A stretch of 64,000 nucleotides of DNA from Delphinus delphis (taxonomy: Eukaryota; Chordata; Mammalia; Artiodactyla; Delphinidae), in the NCBI RefSeq assembly GCF_949987515.2, contig NC_082698.1:28176070-28240069 (forward strand). Reading direction: 5' to 3'. Under the pieces are notes generated by a model, which searched no databases, was not told the DNA's origin, and worked only from the letters and a program-made list of their open reading frames with translations. The position numbers and the translations under genes were made by a program. Below, piece by piece: positions 24,839 to 35,303 of the stretch (within the stretch, counting starts at the first letter, position 1; the number at the start of each line of letters is the position of its first letter).

Positions 24839-26125
24839 CTCCTGAAGTGGAGTTTTGGCTGTTTTAGGACTAGGAAAGGAAAGCTAATAGGGAAAAGGCA
24901 TTGAGTCTGAGCAGAGCTGGGCCCGCTCTTCTGCATCTCAGTCCAGGAATTGGAGAATTCCAGCTCCGTCCTTTAGAACAGGCCCTGTTGTGATAGCCTG
25001 GAGGACTTGGGACGATTCATATGTAAATATGGGAAAGCCTGGGGGAAATGCCTACCCTATTCAAAGGATTTTAGGGGGTTGTGGAGCATTCCAGAGCTCT
25101 GGGAAGATTCTGCTCTGGCTGCCAGCCCTTCCACCCGTGGGAACATTTGCACCAGAATTTTGGCGCTGCAGGTACGTTCCGGGGTTGCTGGAGCCTCACA
25201 AAAGCAGGTAGAACAGTTAGCCGCCTCATTCAAGTGCCGCTTGGGACCTCGCCGGGGTTCAAAGATTCTCCCCAGCAAAGACGGAGCCAGCTTTCAGAGG
25301 CAAGGGAGGAGTGAGCGGCTTTTCTCTTTAACTCTGCTTTGGAATGTGGTTGGTAGAGTTGTGGGAAGCTGCAGGTTAACTGAATCGCTTCCTAGGAACA
25401 CTGAGGTATGAGCCTGGGACCATGCACTAACCTGAGGGGGTGAGGATATCTTGAGAAGGAATGGAATGGGGACTTTGCGGGGGAGGGGATGGGATGGGAC
25501 AAAAGAAAAAAAACAACCCATCCCTAATTGCTTTATCACAGTAGTAAGTTTGTGCAGTCAGCCCCAGCTCCTAACGCCTCCCGGGCCGCCCTAGGAAGAA
25601 AGTGGGGCTAGTGTGCAACTTTTATTGTTAGGCTGGTACTGGGCCTCAGTTTCCTCCATGTGCTTCCGCATCCCCAGATTTTATTGTTCTTATAGAAAAG
25701 TGGAACTTTATGGTATCTGAACCATTTCTCCTCGGTGCATTTTACCTTAACCTGGTACAGGTAGCATTTTCTGGCCCGTTGTGGGAGAACTAACTTGTGT
25801 TGAGTAATTACCTTGTTTAATTTGCTCAACAGTTCTGCAAAACAGGTATTATTATCCTCATTGTACGTATGAGGACGTTGAGGCCCAGAGGTGAAAATGG
25901 ACTTTCTCAGGGTTCCCCCAGTTAAAGAGTGGGGGAGTGCGCGATTCAAAGGCTTTCAGGGTGAGGGGCCCCCTCTCTCACTTTGGTGTCCCAGATAGTA
26001 AAATTGTTGATCATTTTTCCCCCCTAGGGTATATTTGGAATAATGGAAAAACAATTTTACATTTGCAGCTATTTCAAGCCAGGTATTCCTAGTTTGATTT
26101 AATCCTTGAGTATTAATTCATGTGT

Positions 26126-26280
26126 GTGTGGAGCCTGGAGGTCACCTGCATCTTCAGAAGCACCTAGCATTTTGTTAAAACTGCAGATCCACCCAGATTT
26201 GCTGAATCAATCTCAGGGGTGGTGCCCAGGAAACACAATTTAGCAAAAACACCCCACAGGGATTTTTGATCGAGCTAAAC
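26126..26280. mobile_element. MER5-like hAT DNA transposon remnant
   Basis: GGTCACCTGCATCTTCAGAA, AACTGCAGATCCACCCAGAT and CAATCTCAGGGGTGGTGCCC match the layout of MER5-type elements. Confidence 0.55.
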
Positions 26281-26574
26281 TGTTTTCCTTTTTGTTTTTT
26301 AAAGTCTGTTCCAGAATTTATAAATCTACCTGCAGGGAAAAAATAGCATGCTGATATTTTAGAAGAATTGTTACCATTTCTTTTTCTCTTTTTAAATATA
26401 AATAAAAATCTAATTGTGTCTCTTAGGTTGTAAGTTGCTGACTTCTAATTGATGAGTGCTTGCTGGTATTTTATGCTTTCAAGTATTATAATTAATAGAA
26501 CTTTGATTCCTGAGAGATAATAGTTTCCAGGGAATTTTTAAGATTTGAAGCAAATAGGCCCTGACCTTTTTTTT

Positions 26575-26788
26575 TTTTTTTCGGTACACGGGTCTCTCAC
26601 TGTTGTGGCCTCTCCCGTTGCGGAGCACAGGCTCCGGACGCGCAGGCTCAGCGGCCATGGCTCACGGGCCCAGCCACTCCGGCCCCAGCCACTCCGCGGC
26701 ATGTGGGATCTTCCCGGACCGGGGCACGAACCCGTGTCCCCTGCATCGGCAGGCAGACTCTCAACCACTGAGCCACGAGGGAAGCCCC
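26575..26788 (-). mobile_element. CHR-type SINE with a short internal duplication
   Basis: This is an antisense copy flanked by GGCCCTGACCTTTTT. A unit ending CAGCCACTCC occurs twice in a row at about 26668-26695, where other copies have it once. Confidence 0.93.
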
Positions 26789-26859
26789 GGCCCTGACCTT
26801 TTTAAATTGAGATTCCAGGCTAGAGAGGCAGAATGGTGCAGGATTAAGTGGATTTAAAT

Positions 26860-27090
26860 ACAGGATTTGGATTTAAATATATTTAGATTCAAATTCCAGA
26901 ACTGCCATTTACTCATCACATAGGCTGGGACAAGTTGGTCAGTCTCTCAAAGGCTAGGTTTTCTTATCTGTTAAATGGGAATAGTAATACTACTTTAGAG
27001 TTTTGATGTGAATATTAAATGAGTTCAGGGACATAACTCGTAAAGCACCTAGCACGTGGTAGGAATTCAGTGAGTGTTCTCCCTTTCCAG
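26860..27090 (+). repeat. MIR-like SINE remnant
   Basis: AGAACTGCCATTTACTCATC, GTTAAATGGGAATAGTAATA and AAAGCACCTAGCACGTGG follow MIR order. Confidence 0.7.
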
Positions 27091-27433
27091 AGCTTTTTAG
27101 TCCTGTGTTTAAGGTGAATTTCTCTTCTCAACTTACAGCTTCTGAAACCATATTTGGGTCTGAAATTCTGTAGCTTTGAAATCACGAAGAAAATTTAAAA
27201 TAAGGCCATTGAAAATCAATTTTTTGTACACTACAATTAATTTAATCATGATTTACTTAATTTCTGATGAAATAAGAGTTATGCTTGAAATTTTGTCATT
27301 CTACCAAAAAAGAGAAATTTTCTAATTATGTCTTTTTAAGTTTTATTTTGAATAATATCAAATTTATAGAAAATTGCAGTGGTACACAGATCCTCCTTTA
27401 TTCACATTTGCCAGTATTTAACATTATGCCATA

Positions 27434-27475
27434 TTTTTGTTTTCATTTTCTCTCTCGCTCACTTTCTCCCTCTCT

Positions 27476-27517
<42 letters not shown>
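27434..27517 (+). repeat. CT-rich run followed by (CA)n microsatellite
   Basis: A pyrimidine tract is followed by about 18 CA units at 27480-27515 and then poly(T). Confidence 0.95.
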
Positions 27518-27896
27518 TTTTTTCTTTACTGTTTGAGACTAGGTTGCATATATTATGCCCCTTAGTAAGTGTCAGTGTGTAATATGGATATTTTCATACA
27601 TGACCACCATAGATGTGCCATGTCAGGAATTTTTTTATTAAAAAATTTTTTAATACAATTTTTAAAGGTTACTTTCTATTTACAGTAATTCGAAAATATT
27701 GGCTGTATTCTCCGTGTTGTACAGTACATCCTTGAGCCTATCCTATACCCAGCAGTTTGTGCCTCCCACTCCCGCACCCTTTTATTGCCCCTCCCCGCCC
27801 ACACTGGTAACCACTAGTTTGTTCTCTATATCTGTGAGTCTGCTTCTTTTTTGTTATATTCACTAGTTTGTTGTATTGTTTAGATTCCACATATAA

Positions 27897-28013
27897 GGGA
27901 CTTCCCTGGCAGTCCAGTGGTTAAGACTCGGAGATTCCAGTGCAGGGAGCGCAGGTTCAATCCCTTGTCAGGGAGCTAAGCTCCCATGTGCTGCATGGAG
28001 CAGCCAAAGAAAA
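27897..28013 (+). mobile_element. CHR-type SINE, short form, inside L1
   Basis: The head is GGGACTTCCCTGGCAGTCC. AGATTCCACATATAA flanks both ends (27882 and 28014). Confidence 0.92.
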
Positions 28014-28650
28014 AGATTCCACATATAAATGATATTATACAGTATTTGTCTTTGTCTGATTTATTTCACTTTGCATGATGCCCTCCAAGTCTATCAGTGT
28101 TACTGCAAGTGGCAACGGTTTGTTCTTTTTTTATGGCTGAGTAGTATTCCATTGTGTGTGTGTATATGTATACACACCACATCTTCTTTATCCATTCATC
28201 TGTTGATGGACACTTAGGTTGCTTCCATGTCTTGGCTATTGTAAATAATGCTGCTATGAGCACTGGGGTGCATATATCTTTTTGAATTAGTGTTTTTGTT
28301 TTTTTCAGATATATACCCAGGAGTGGAATTGGTGGGTCACATGGTAGTTCTGTTTTTAGTTTTTTGAGAAACCTCCATACCGTTTTATACAGTGGGTACA
28401 CCAGTTTACATTCCCACCAACAGCGTAGGAGGGTTCCCTTTTCTCCACATCTTTGCCAACGTTTGTTATTTGTGTTCTTTTTGATCATAACGATTCTGAC
28501 AGGTGTGAGTTAATATCTCATTGTGGTTTTGATTTGCATTTCCCTGTGATTAGTGATGTTAAGCATCTTTTCATATGCCGTCTGCATTTCCTCTTTGGAA
28601 AAATGTCTATTCAGTTCTTCTGCCCATTTTGAAATAGCGTTTTGTTTTTT

Positions 28651-28819
28651 TTTTAATATTTATTAATTTATTTGGTTGCACCAGCGGGCTCCTTAGCTGT
28701 GGCATGCAAACTCTTTGTTGTGGCATGCATGTGGGATCTAGTTCCCTGACCAGGGATCGAACCCGGGCCCCCTGCATTGGGAGCGCAGAGTCTTCTCCAC
28801 TGCGTCACCGGGGAAGTCC
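28651..28819 (-). mobile_element. CHR-type SINE, inside L1
   Basis: The antisense body has TTGGTTGCACCAGC and ends CACCGGGGAAGTCC. The flanks resemble GCGTTTTGTTTTTT. Confidence 0.87.
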
Positions 28820-29365
28820 TGCGTTGTTTGTTTTTTTGATGTATAGTTGTATGAACTGTTTATATATATTGGATATTAATCCCTTATCGGTCATATCATT
28901 TGCAAATATTTTCTCCTTTCAGTAGGTTGTCTTTTCATTTTATCAGTGATTTCCTTTGCTGTGAGAAAGCTTTTAAGTTTAATTAGGTCCCGTTTATTTT
29001 TGCTTTTATTTCCTTTACTTTAGGAGATGGATCCAAAATATTTTGCTGCAATTTATGTCAAAGAGTGTTCTGCCTGTGTTTTCCTCTAAGAGTTTTATAA
29101 TATCTGGTCTTACATTTAGGTCTTTAATCCATTTTGAGTTATTTTTGTATATGGTGTTAGAGAATGTTCGAATTTCATTCTTCTACATGTAGCTGTCCAT
29201 TTCAGGAAATTTTTAATTGGTTTAATCATACACCCAATCTATAGTCTATATTCCAGTTTCATCAGCTTGTCCTATTAATGTCCTTTGTAGCAATTTTTTC
29301 CCCAGATCAGGATTCAGTTCAGGATCACACATTGCATTTATTTGTCATCTCTTCAGTTATCTTTT

Positions 29366-29506
29366 CTTCCTTCTTTCTTTCTTCCTTTTTTTTTTTTCCT
29401 GGCTGCACCATGTGCATGTGGGATCTTAGTTCCCCAACCAGGGATGGAATCCACACCCCCTGCCGTGAAAGCTTGGAGTCTTAACCACTGGACTACCAGG
29501 GAAGTC
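29366..29506 (-). mobile_element. CHR-type SINE, short form
   Basis: The antisense body ends CTACCAGGGAAGTC. CTTCAGTTATCTTTT and CTTCAGTTACCTTT flank it. Confidence 0.88.
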
Positions 29507-30756
29507 CTTCAGTTACCTTTAATTGGGAATTGCTCCTCAGGCTTCCTCTGTCTTTTATGACATGACATTTTGAAGGATGCAAACCCCTAGGTTTGTCTGA
29601 TGTTTCCTCAAGATTCATTTCAGATTATGCATCTTTGACTGTCTTTCTATATAGGGATATTGTGTTATTTCTAGACCTGACATTTGGTAGCACATGATGT
29701 CTATTTGTCCCTAATTGGTCGTGTTAATTTTGATTACTAGGTTATGGTGTAACCCACTTCTCCACTCTAGAGTCACTTTTTCATTTTTGTAATAAATAAT
29801 TTTTAATAACTAGTTCAAAACTATGTAGATATCCCGATCATCATCAAAACCCTACCACCAACACCAGAATCATTCACTGATGGTTTGTTCCTGAACCAAA
29901 TTTTATTCCGATGATTGCAAAATACTGATTTTTCTAATTCCATTGTTCTATATTTATTAGCTGACATTCTACCATAAGAAAGAGCTTTCTCTTCTCCCCC
30001 ATTTATTTATATACTTATATACTATCAATAAGAGCTCGTGGATTCTTATTTTAGTCAATGGATTACAATGCTTTGCTGTGCTTAGTTATTTTGATACTCA
30101 AATTGTACAGATTTGGCCAGTGGGAGCTACTTCAAGTTGGCTCCATGCCCTTTCCACATGAAGAATTCTGGTTCCTTTTACTGAAGAGTGGTTTTTAGAA
30201 ACCAGAATCTGGGTTACACTTTTTAAACATTGGAATTCCTAAATTCTTAGAGAAGGAGCAGTGGGGAAGGTTTTTGGAGACTAAAATCTGCTGTGAAAGC
30301 CTAGTTTTCCATAAGTAGTTTGAACACTTGTGTTTTTGCTTCTTAGATCTGGGTAAAAATATTCTTGTAATCATACTCAGACTTGCTAGTATGTTTACTT
30401 ACCAAATTTGTCATTTTTTAAAGTGGATCTTAAGGAATTTGAAGTAAACAGCAGAGATTGCTTCACTGTTGAAATTTTCTCAGTTGTTTATTTTAGCATT
30501 TAACTTTCATTTTAAATGAACAAATGCCATCTCATGCATAATAGTTCTCTCCTCATATGTATCTAAGTAACAGGTATTTGTAAAAGCTAATGACAAAATA
30601 CATATTTGTTTTCATTCTTAGATCATGTGGTGTGGTTTTATAGAGGTTTTTTTAATTGAAAATACTATTAAAGAACTTCCTACTTATAGGACATTTGTAT
30701 CTTCCAGGACATTTGAAGTAGCAAAACTTGCTTGTGAGTCTTCATTAATGTTTTTT

Positions 30757-31054
30757 TGGTTGTTGTTGTTGTTGTTTTATAAATTTATTTTATTTTTTTA
30801 TTTTTGGCTGCGTTGGGTATTTGTTGCAGTGCGCGGGCTTCTCATTGCGGTGGCTTCTCTTGTTAGGGAGCACAGGCTCTAGGCAAGTGGGCTCAGTAGT
30901 TGTGGCTTGCGGGCTCTAGAGCGCAGGCTCAGTAGTTGTGACCCATAGGCTTAGTTGCTCCGTGGCATGTGGGATCTTTTCGGACCAGGGCTCAAACCTG
31001 TGTTCCCTGCATTGGCAGGCGGATTCTTAACCACTGAGCCACCAAGGAAGTCCC
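30757..31054 (-). mobile_element. CHR-type SINE, long form
   Basis: The antisense body has GGCTGCGTTGGGTATTTG and ends CCACCAAGGAAGTCCC. CTTCATTAATGTTTT flanks both ends. Confidence 0.9.
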
Positions 31055-31347
31055 CTTCATTAATGTTTTGATAGGGAGAATCTAAACAGTTTTTACATAT
31101 TTTATTACATGCTAATATTAATCCACCATCACAGTAACTGGAATAAGGTGGGCCCTACAGTCACCCAGATCTCAGACAGATAATTCCTACCTAATTTTTG
31201 TCTTTCCCTTAGTTGGCATTATTATGTTCCCCATAATATTATTTTTAATGTGCTGTATCAGTATTTGTAACTTCCAGCTTGGTATTTCTGCTGCTAAGTT
31301 CATGAAACGGGTTTTATACCTAACTAAGTGAAAGCAGTTCTTTTTAT

Positions 31348-31623
31348 TTATTTATTTATTTATGGCTGCATTGGGTCTTCGTTGCTGCACGCGGGCTTTC
31401 TCTAGTTGTGGCAAGGGGCTACTCTTCATTGCAGTGTGCGGGCTTCTCACTGTGGTGGCTTCTCTTGTTGCGGTGCACAGGCTTCAGTAGTTGTGGCTTG
31501 CAGGCTTTAGAGCACAGGCTCAGTAGTTGTGGTGCACGGGCTTAGTTGCTCCACAGCATGTGGGATCTTCCTGGACCAGGGCTCAAACCTGTGTCCTCTG
31601 CATTGGCTGGCAGATTCTTAACC
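31348..31623 (-). mobile_element. CHR-type SINE, long form, head truncated
   Basis: A (TTTA)n-like end is followed by GGCTGCATTGGGTCTTCG. The copy stops at GATTCTTAACC without the usual GGGAAGTCC head. AAGCAGTTCTTTTTA flanks both ends, so it was 5'-truncated when inserted. Confidence 0.9.
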
Positions 31624-31950
31624 AAGCAGTTCTTTTTAAGAACAGCACCTCTTTCCACCTCTTTCCCAAGGAGGTTGTAGACGCTGATTTGTCCTCATAA
31701 AATGGGCCAGCTACTTGTTTTTAGGACAGATTCTAGAAATGGTATCGCAGATGGGAGAAGTTCTTTCTGCAGGGATGGCTTTCTAAGCTCTTCATCTTCG
31801 TGATTAGAACTGACTTGAGGATCAGATTTCCTGATGATTGACAATTGCGAGACCTTTGGTTCTCAAAGAATGTGTTCTTTTCAACTGAAACTATTGCAGA
31901 GGTCTGCTTTTACACCCAGAGCTACTGACCAGTTCTCTTTTCCTTTCTAG

Positions 31951-32144
31951 AAATGACACTCCTCTCCTCCCAGTCTTCAGCACTAGTGGCCCCTTCTGGG
32001 TCTGTGTCCACTGAAAGCCCAGAGCAGAGGATGCTGGAGAAGAGAGCCAAGGTGATAGAGGAACTTCTTCAGACGGAGAGAGACTACATTCGGGATCTGG
32101 AAATGTGTCTGGAGCGGATCATGGTACCCCTGCAGCAGGCACAG
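31951..32144 (+). CDS. DNMBP: DNMBP exon: lead-in and start of the DH domain
   Basis: The acceptor TCCTTTCTAG precedes AA ATG; the donor is ACAG|GTGGGA (phase 0). It codes for residues 1-64 of the short form counted from ATG at 31953. That form would be 820 residues, close to the known short DNMBP isoform of about 823. The lead [15 protein letters not shown] is followed by the first DH conserved region ([20 protein letters not shown]). DH domains catalyse GDP release from Rho GTPases. Tuba acts on Cdc42 at junctions and sites of membrane and actin remodelling. With an upstream exon ending in phase 1, the first codon becomes Glu. Confidence 0.96.
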
Positions 32145-32999
32145 GTGGGAACTGTGGGAGAAAGTTAGCTTTGCCTTGAACGTGGTTCTCCAAGCCTGAT
32201 GCATTAGGGTATGGAAGCTTTCACCACAAAGATTTATTGGGTTTGAAATAAAATTTATTGGGTTTGCTGCTCTTAATTCAAGGGCCCCAGTTTACATTTG
32301 TCATCAACTTAAGCGTTCACCATCCTGTCACTTATCAAGTCCAATATTAACTTATTAACTTAAGTTACTGCAATAATTCCTAGGACATTTCCTGTTTCTG
32401 TGGCTCCTGAAAACAGTTCCAGTGAGTCTGGGATTGTCACTTTACTGGGAGGTTGTGCAATAATATAATGAAGTCTGGGGATGGTGGGTTACCTGGCTGT
32501 AGCACCTGATTGTATAAGGTTTATTCCAGAAAGTCTTACTAATATGTGTATGCTAGACACTCTCTTAGATGCCGAAGACAGGGAAAAAACGTTATTGGTA
32601 TCCCAGGGATTTACAATCCTATTGCTTGTTACTTGACCACTGGGCTCAGCTTGAGTGTGGACTCCTGGAGCAGTCACTCACAGAACTTCTCTAGGATGTG
32701 GACGGTGCCATCCGATTTTGGGTACTGGGTGGAATTTGTGTCCCAGTACAATTATAGAAATTGGTTCTACGGTCATTTTACTATGGTAGTGGGGGAGGGG
32801 GGAGCAGAAAGTAGTTGGATCAAGGACAGATGGTGACACTAAAGGCGATGTTAGATGTTCCCATTCTGGAAACTTCGTGAGAGTGAGTGAAGATAACCTT
32901 GAGCAGCTTTTGTATCATCCTTTGAAGAGATGTTCCTAATGTGAATGATATGCCGTTAATTTTATTTCTCTGCATCTTTGTTTTGTTTTCCTTTCTCAG
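32145..32999 (+). other. DNMBP: DNMBP intron
   Basis: The intron runs from GTGGGA to CTTTCTCAG. No recognisable repeat or gene was seen in it. Confidence 0.85.
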
Positions 33000-33099
33000 A
33001 TACCAAACATTGATTTTGAGGGACTTTTTGGAAATATGCAGATGGTGATTAAGGTCTCAAAGCAATTATTGGCTGATCTGGAAATCAGCGATGCCGTAG
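33000..33099 (+). CDS. DNMBP: DNMBP exon: DH domain, second part
   Basis: The acceptor is TTTCTCAG and the donor is GTAG|GTATGA. The 100 nt take in phase 0 and leave phase 1. They encode residues 65-97 (FEGLFGNMQMVIKVSKQLL), helices of the DH bundle that match Tuba closely. Confidence 0.95.
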
Positions 33100-33671
33100 G
33101 TATGAGCCCCTGCCATTGTTTCAGAAGCAGGTTTTTTTGTTTGTTTGTTTAATTTCATAGGTAGGAGGCAGGGGAAGAAGGGCCCAGCTGGTACTGAGTA
33201 GTTTTGTTAGGAAAATTAAGTGTTAATTACTTAGTTCGAAGGTTATTTGGCCCCTGCTTCTCCTTTTATATACCTTGAGGTGATAGAGGATGCTTGCAAT
33301 AGAAGAAATTTTTGTTGTCACATGATATGATGTTTTTCAGACCAACAGTTGCAGCCTGTTAGTGGGTCATGAGATCAGTTTAGAACCCAGTAACACAGTG
33401 GGTTTATCTTACAGCTAAGGAACCAATCACACTTAGATAAACCGCAGTATTATAGCAGGCTGCTGGCAGATTCATCCAACTTTGTACAGGAAGAAGACAT
33501 TGTTATTCTGGTCAGGAACAAACCTGCCGTCTGTCCAGGAAGGAGAATCTATCTCTATTTTCCAAGGCTTTCTGTTTTTATTAACATCCTTGGAAATATT
33601 ATCTGGGACAAGAGCTGTCCCAAGTCATGTAGAAATGCCGTGGAGAATTGATCTTCAAAAAGTTGCCTTTC

Positions 33672-33886
33672 AGGCTTCCCTGGTGGCGCAGTTGTTGAGA
33701 GTCCGCCTGCCGATGCAGGGGGACACGGGTTCGTGCCCCAGTCCGGGAAGATCCCACATGCCGCGGAGCGGCTAGGCCCGTGAGCCATGGCCACTGAGCC
33801 TGTGCGTCCGGAGCCTGTGCTCCGCAACGGGAGAGGCCACAACAGTGAGAGGCCCGCGTACTGCAAAAAAAAAAAAAAAAAAAAGA
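33672..33886 (+). mobile_element. CHR-type SINE, first of a tandem pair
   Basis: The head is GGCTTCCCTGGTGGCGCAG and the tail is poly(A). It is flanked by AAAAGTTGCCTTTC on both sides. Confidence 0.93.
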
Positions 33887-33901
33887 AAAGTTGCCTTTCT
33901 T

Positions 33902-34017
33902 GGGAATTCCCTAGCAGTCCAGTAGTTAGGACTCTGAGCTTCCACTTCAGGGCACCTGGGTTCGATCTCTGGTCAGGGAACTAAGAATCCCGCAAGCCAT
34001 GTGGCCAAAAAAAAAAA
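33902..34017 (+). mobile_element. CHR-type SINE, short form, second of a tandem pair
   Basis: The head is GGGAATTCCCTAGCAGTCC and the tail is poly(A), followed by GGATGCCTTTCTT. The site lies in the duplicated target of the neighbouring SINE. Confidence 0.9.
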
Positions 34018-34208
34018 GGATGCCTTTCTTTATTTATAGTCTTATTAATAAAAAAAAAAACTACTGAATGGTCTCTAAAAAAAATTAGCACCCAATATAT
34101 ATTTTTCCAATAAAATAGAAGATATCAGAATGTACTGTAAATAATAACTATAGTTTTTTGAAACTTTTTTCCAATTCTTTGTATATGTATACTGAGTCAC
34201 GATTTTTT

Positions 34209-34558
34209 TTTTTATTAATTTACTTTATTTTTGGCTGCGTTGAGTCTTCATTGCTGCACACGGGCTTTCTCTAGTTGCTGCGAGCAGGGGCTACTCTTCG
34301 TTGCGGTGCGGAAGCTTCTCATTGCGGTGGCTTCTCTTGTGGAGCACAGGCTCTAGGCTCGTGAGCTTCAGTAGCTGTGGCATGTGGGCTCAGCAGTTGT
34401 GGCTTGTGGGCTCTAGAGTGCACGGATCTAGAGCTCAGCAGTTGTGGCGCACGGGCTTAGTTGCTCTGCGACATGTGGGATCTTCCCGGACCAGGGCTCG
34501 AACCCGTGTCCCCCGCATTGGCAGGCAGATTCTCAACCACTGTGCCACCAGGGAAGCC
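34209..34558 (-). mobile_element. CHR-type SINE, long form
   Basis: The antisense body has GGCTGCGTTGAGTCTTC and ends CCACCAGGGAAGCC. CTGAGTCACGATTTT and CTGAGTCATGATTTT flank it. Confidence 0.92.
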
Positions 34559-34644
34559 CTGAGTCATGATTTTAAATGTATTTATTCATGTGGGTCATTG
34601 TCAAAATGTTTGAAAAACAATTATTTCTTATAAACAAGGGAATT

Positions 34645-34960
34645 GTGTTAGTTATCTATTGCTGTGTAATAAATTATACTAAAATTTAGTGCCTTAAAAC
34701 TAGAAACACGTTAGATCACTTTCCTGTGGTTCAGCAATCTGGGAGTGGCTTAGCTAGGTGATTCTGGCTCAGGGTCTCTCATGAGGTTGGAGTCGAACTG
34801 TTACCTGGGCTGCTGTCATCTGGGGCTCCATCAGTGATCCAGTTCCAAAAGCTCACTCAGCTCATCAAGCCTCGGTTCCTTGTCATGTGAGCCTCTTCAC
34901 CATCTTCATGACCTCAGGCTTTCCTCAAAGTGAGTGATCCAGGAGGAAGAGGAAGCTCAA
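34645..34960. repeat. Eutherian interspersed repeat (TTAGTTATCTATTGCTGTG type)
   Basis: It starts TTAGTTATCTATTGCTGTG and carries CTTAAAACTAGAAAC. It is the same kind as 62548-63035, and the family is not assigned. A SINE inserted at 34981 lies at its far end. Confidence 0.55.
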
Positions 34961-34980
34961 GATGGGAGCCAGCGTCTTCT

Positions 34981-35303
34981 TTTTTTTTTTTAATTTATCT
35001 TTATTTTTGGCTGCGTTGGGTCTTCATTGCTGTGCGCAGGCTTTCTCTAGTTGTGGCGAGCGGGGGCTACTCTTCGTTGGGGTGCTTCTCATTGCAGTGT
35101 CTTCTCTTGTTGCAGAGCATGGGCTCTAGGCTTACGGGCTTCAGTAGTTGTGGCTCGCGGGCTCTAGAGCGCAGGCTCAGTAGTTGTGGTGCACAGGCTT
35201 AGTTGCTCCCCAGCATGTGGGATCTTCCTGGACCAGGGCTTGAACCCGTGTCCCCTGCATTGGCAGGAGGATTTTTAACCACTGTGCCACCAGGGAAGTC
35301 CCC
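34981..35303 (-). mobile_element. CHR-type SINE, long form
   Basis: The antisense body has GGCTGCGTTGGGTCTTC and ends CCACCAGGGAAGTCC. CCAGCGTCTTCT and CCAGTGTCTTCT flank it. Confidence 0.92.

Larger units (their letters stand above)
27640..29201 (-). mobile_element. 5'-truncated L1 (ORF2 C-terminus and 3' UTR)
   Basis: The minus strand encodes the end of L1 ORF2 at about 28066-28488, including the motifs [22 protein letters not shown] and MEYYSAIKK. The flanks TCAGGAATTTTTTTATT (27623) and TCAGGAAATTTTTAATT (29202) form the target-site duplication. SINEs at 27897 and 28651 are inserted within it. Confidence 0.88.
27330..30240 (-). mobile_element. Ancient L1-type element, interrupted by a younger L1
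   Basis: The outer pieces (27330-27622 and 29219-30240) read as one old antisense L1-like 3' region. Phrases include CCAGTTTCATCAGCTTGTCC and GGTAGCACATGATGTC. The gap is filled by a younger L1 and by SINEs. Confidence 0.6.
10734..31950 (+). other. DNMBP: DNMBP intron (alternative exon to first DH exon)
   Basis: This 21.2-kb intron runs from GTATGA at 10734 to the acceptor TCCTTTCTAG at 31950. I found no other exon with supported splice sites. It is filled by CHR-type SINEs, MIR-like pieces (about 12400-12600, 17040-17250, 21540-21690, 23390-23590, 26860-27090), a Tigger-like element, MER5-like sequence, nested L1s and a CT/CA microsatellite. The segments 10734-13579 and 19560-24470 otherwise show nothing I can name. 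Confidence 0.85.

Noticed and set aside
28066..28488. 140-codon minus-strand open frame
   Set aside because: It is the end of L1 ORF2, not a host gene. The frames at 49811-50107 and 60501-60719 have the same origin.
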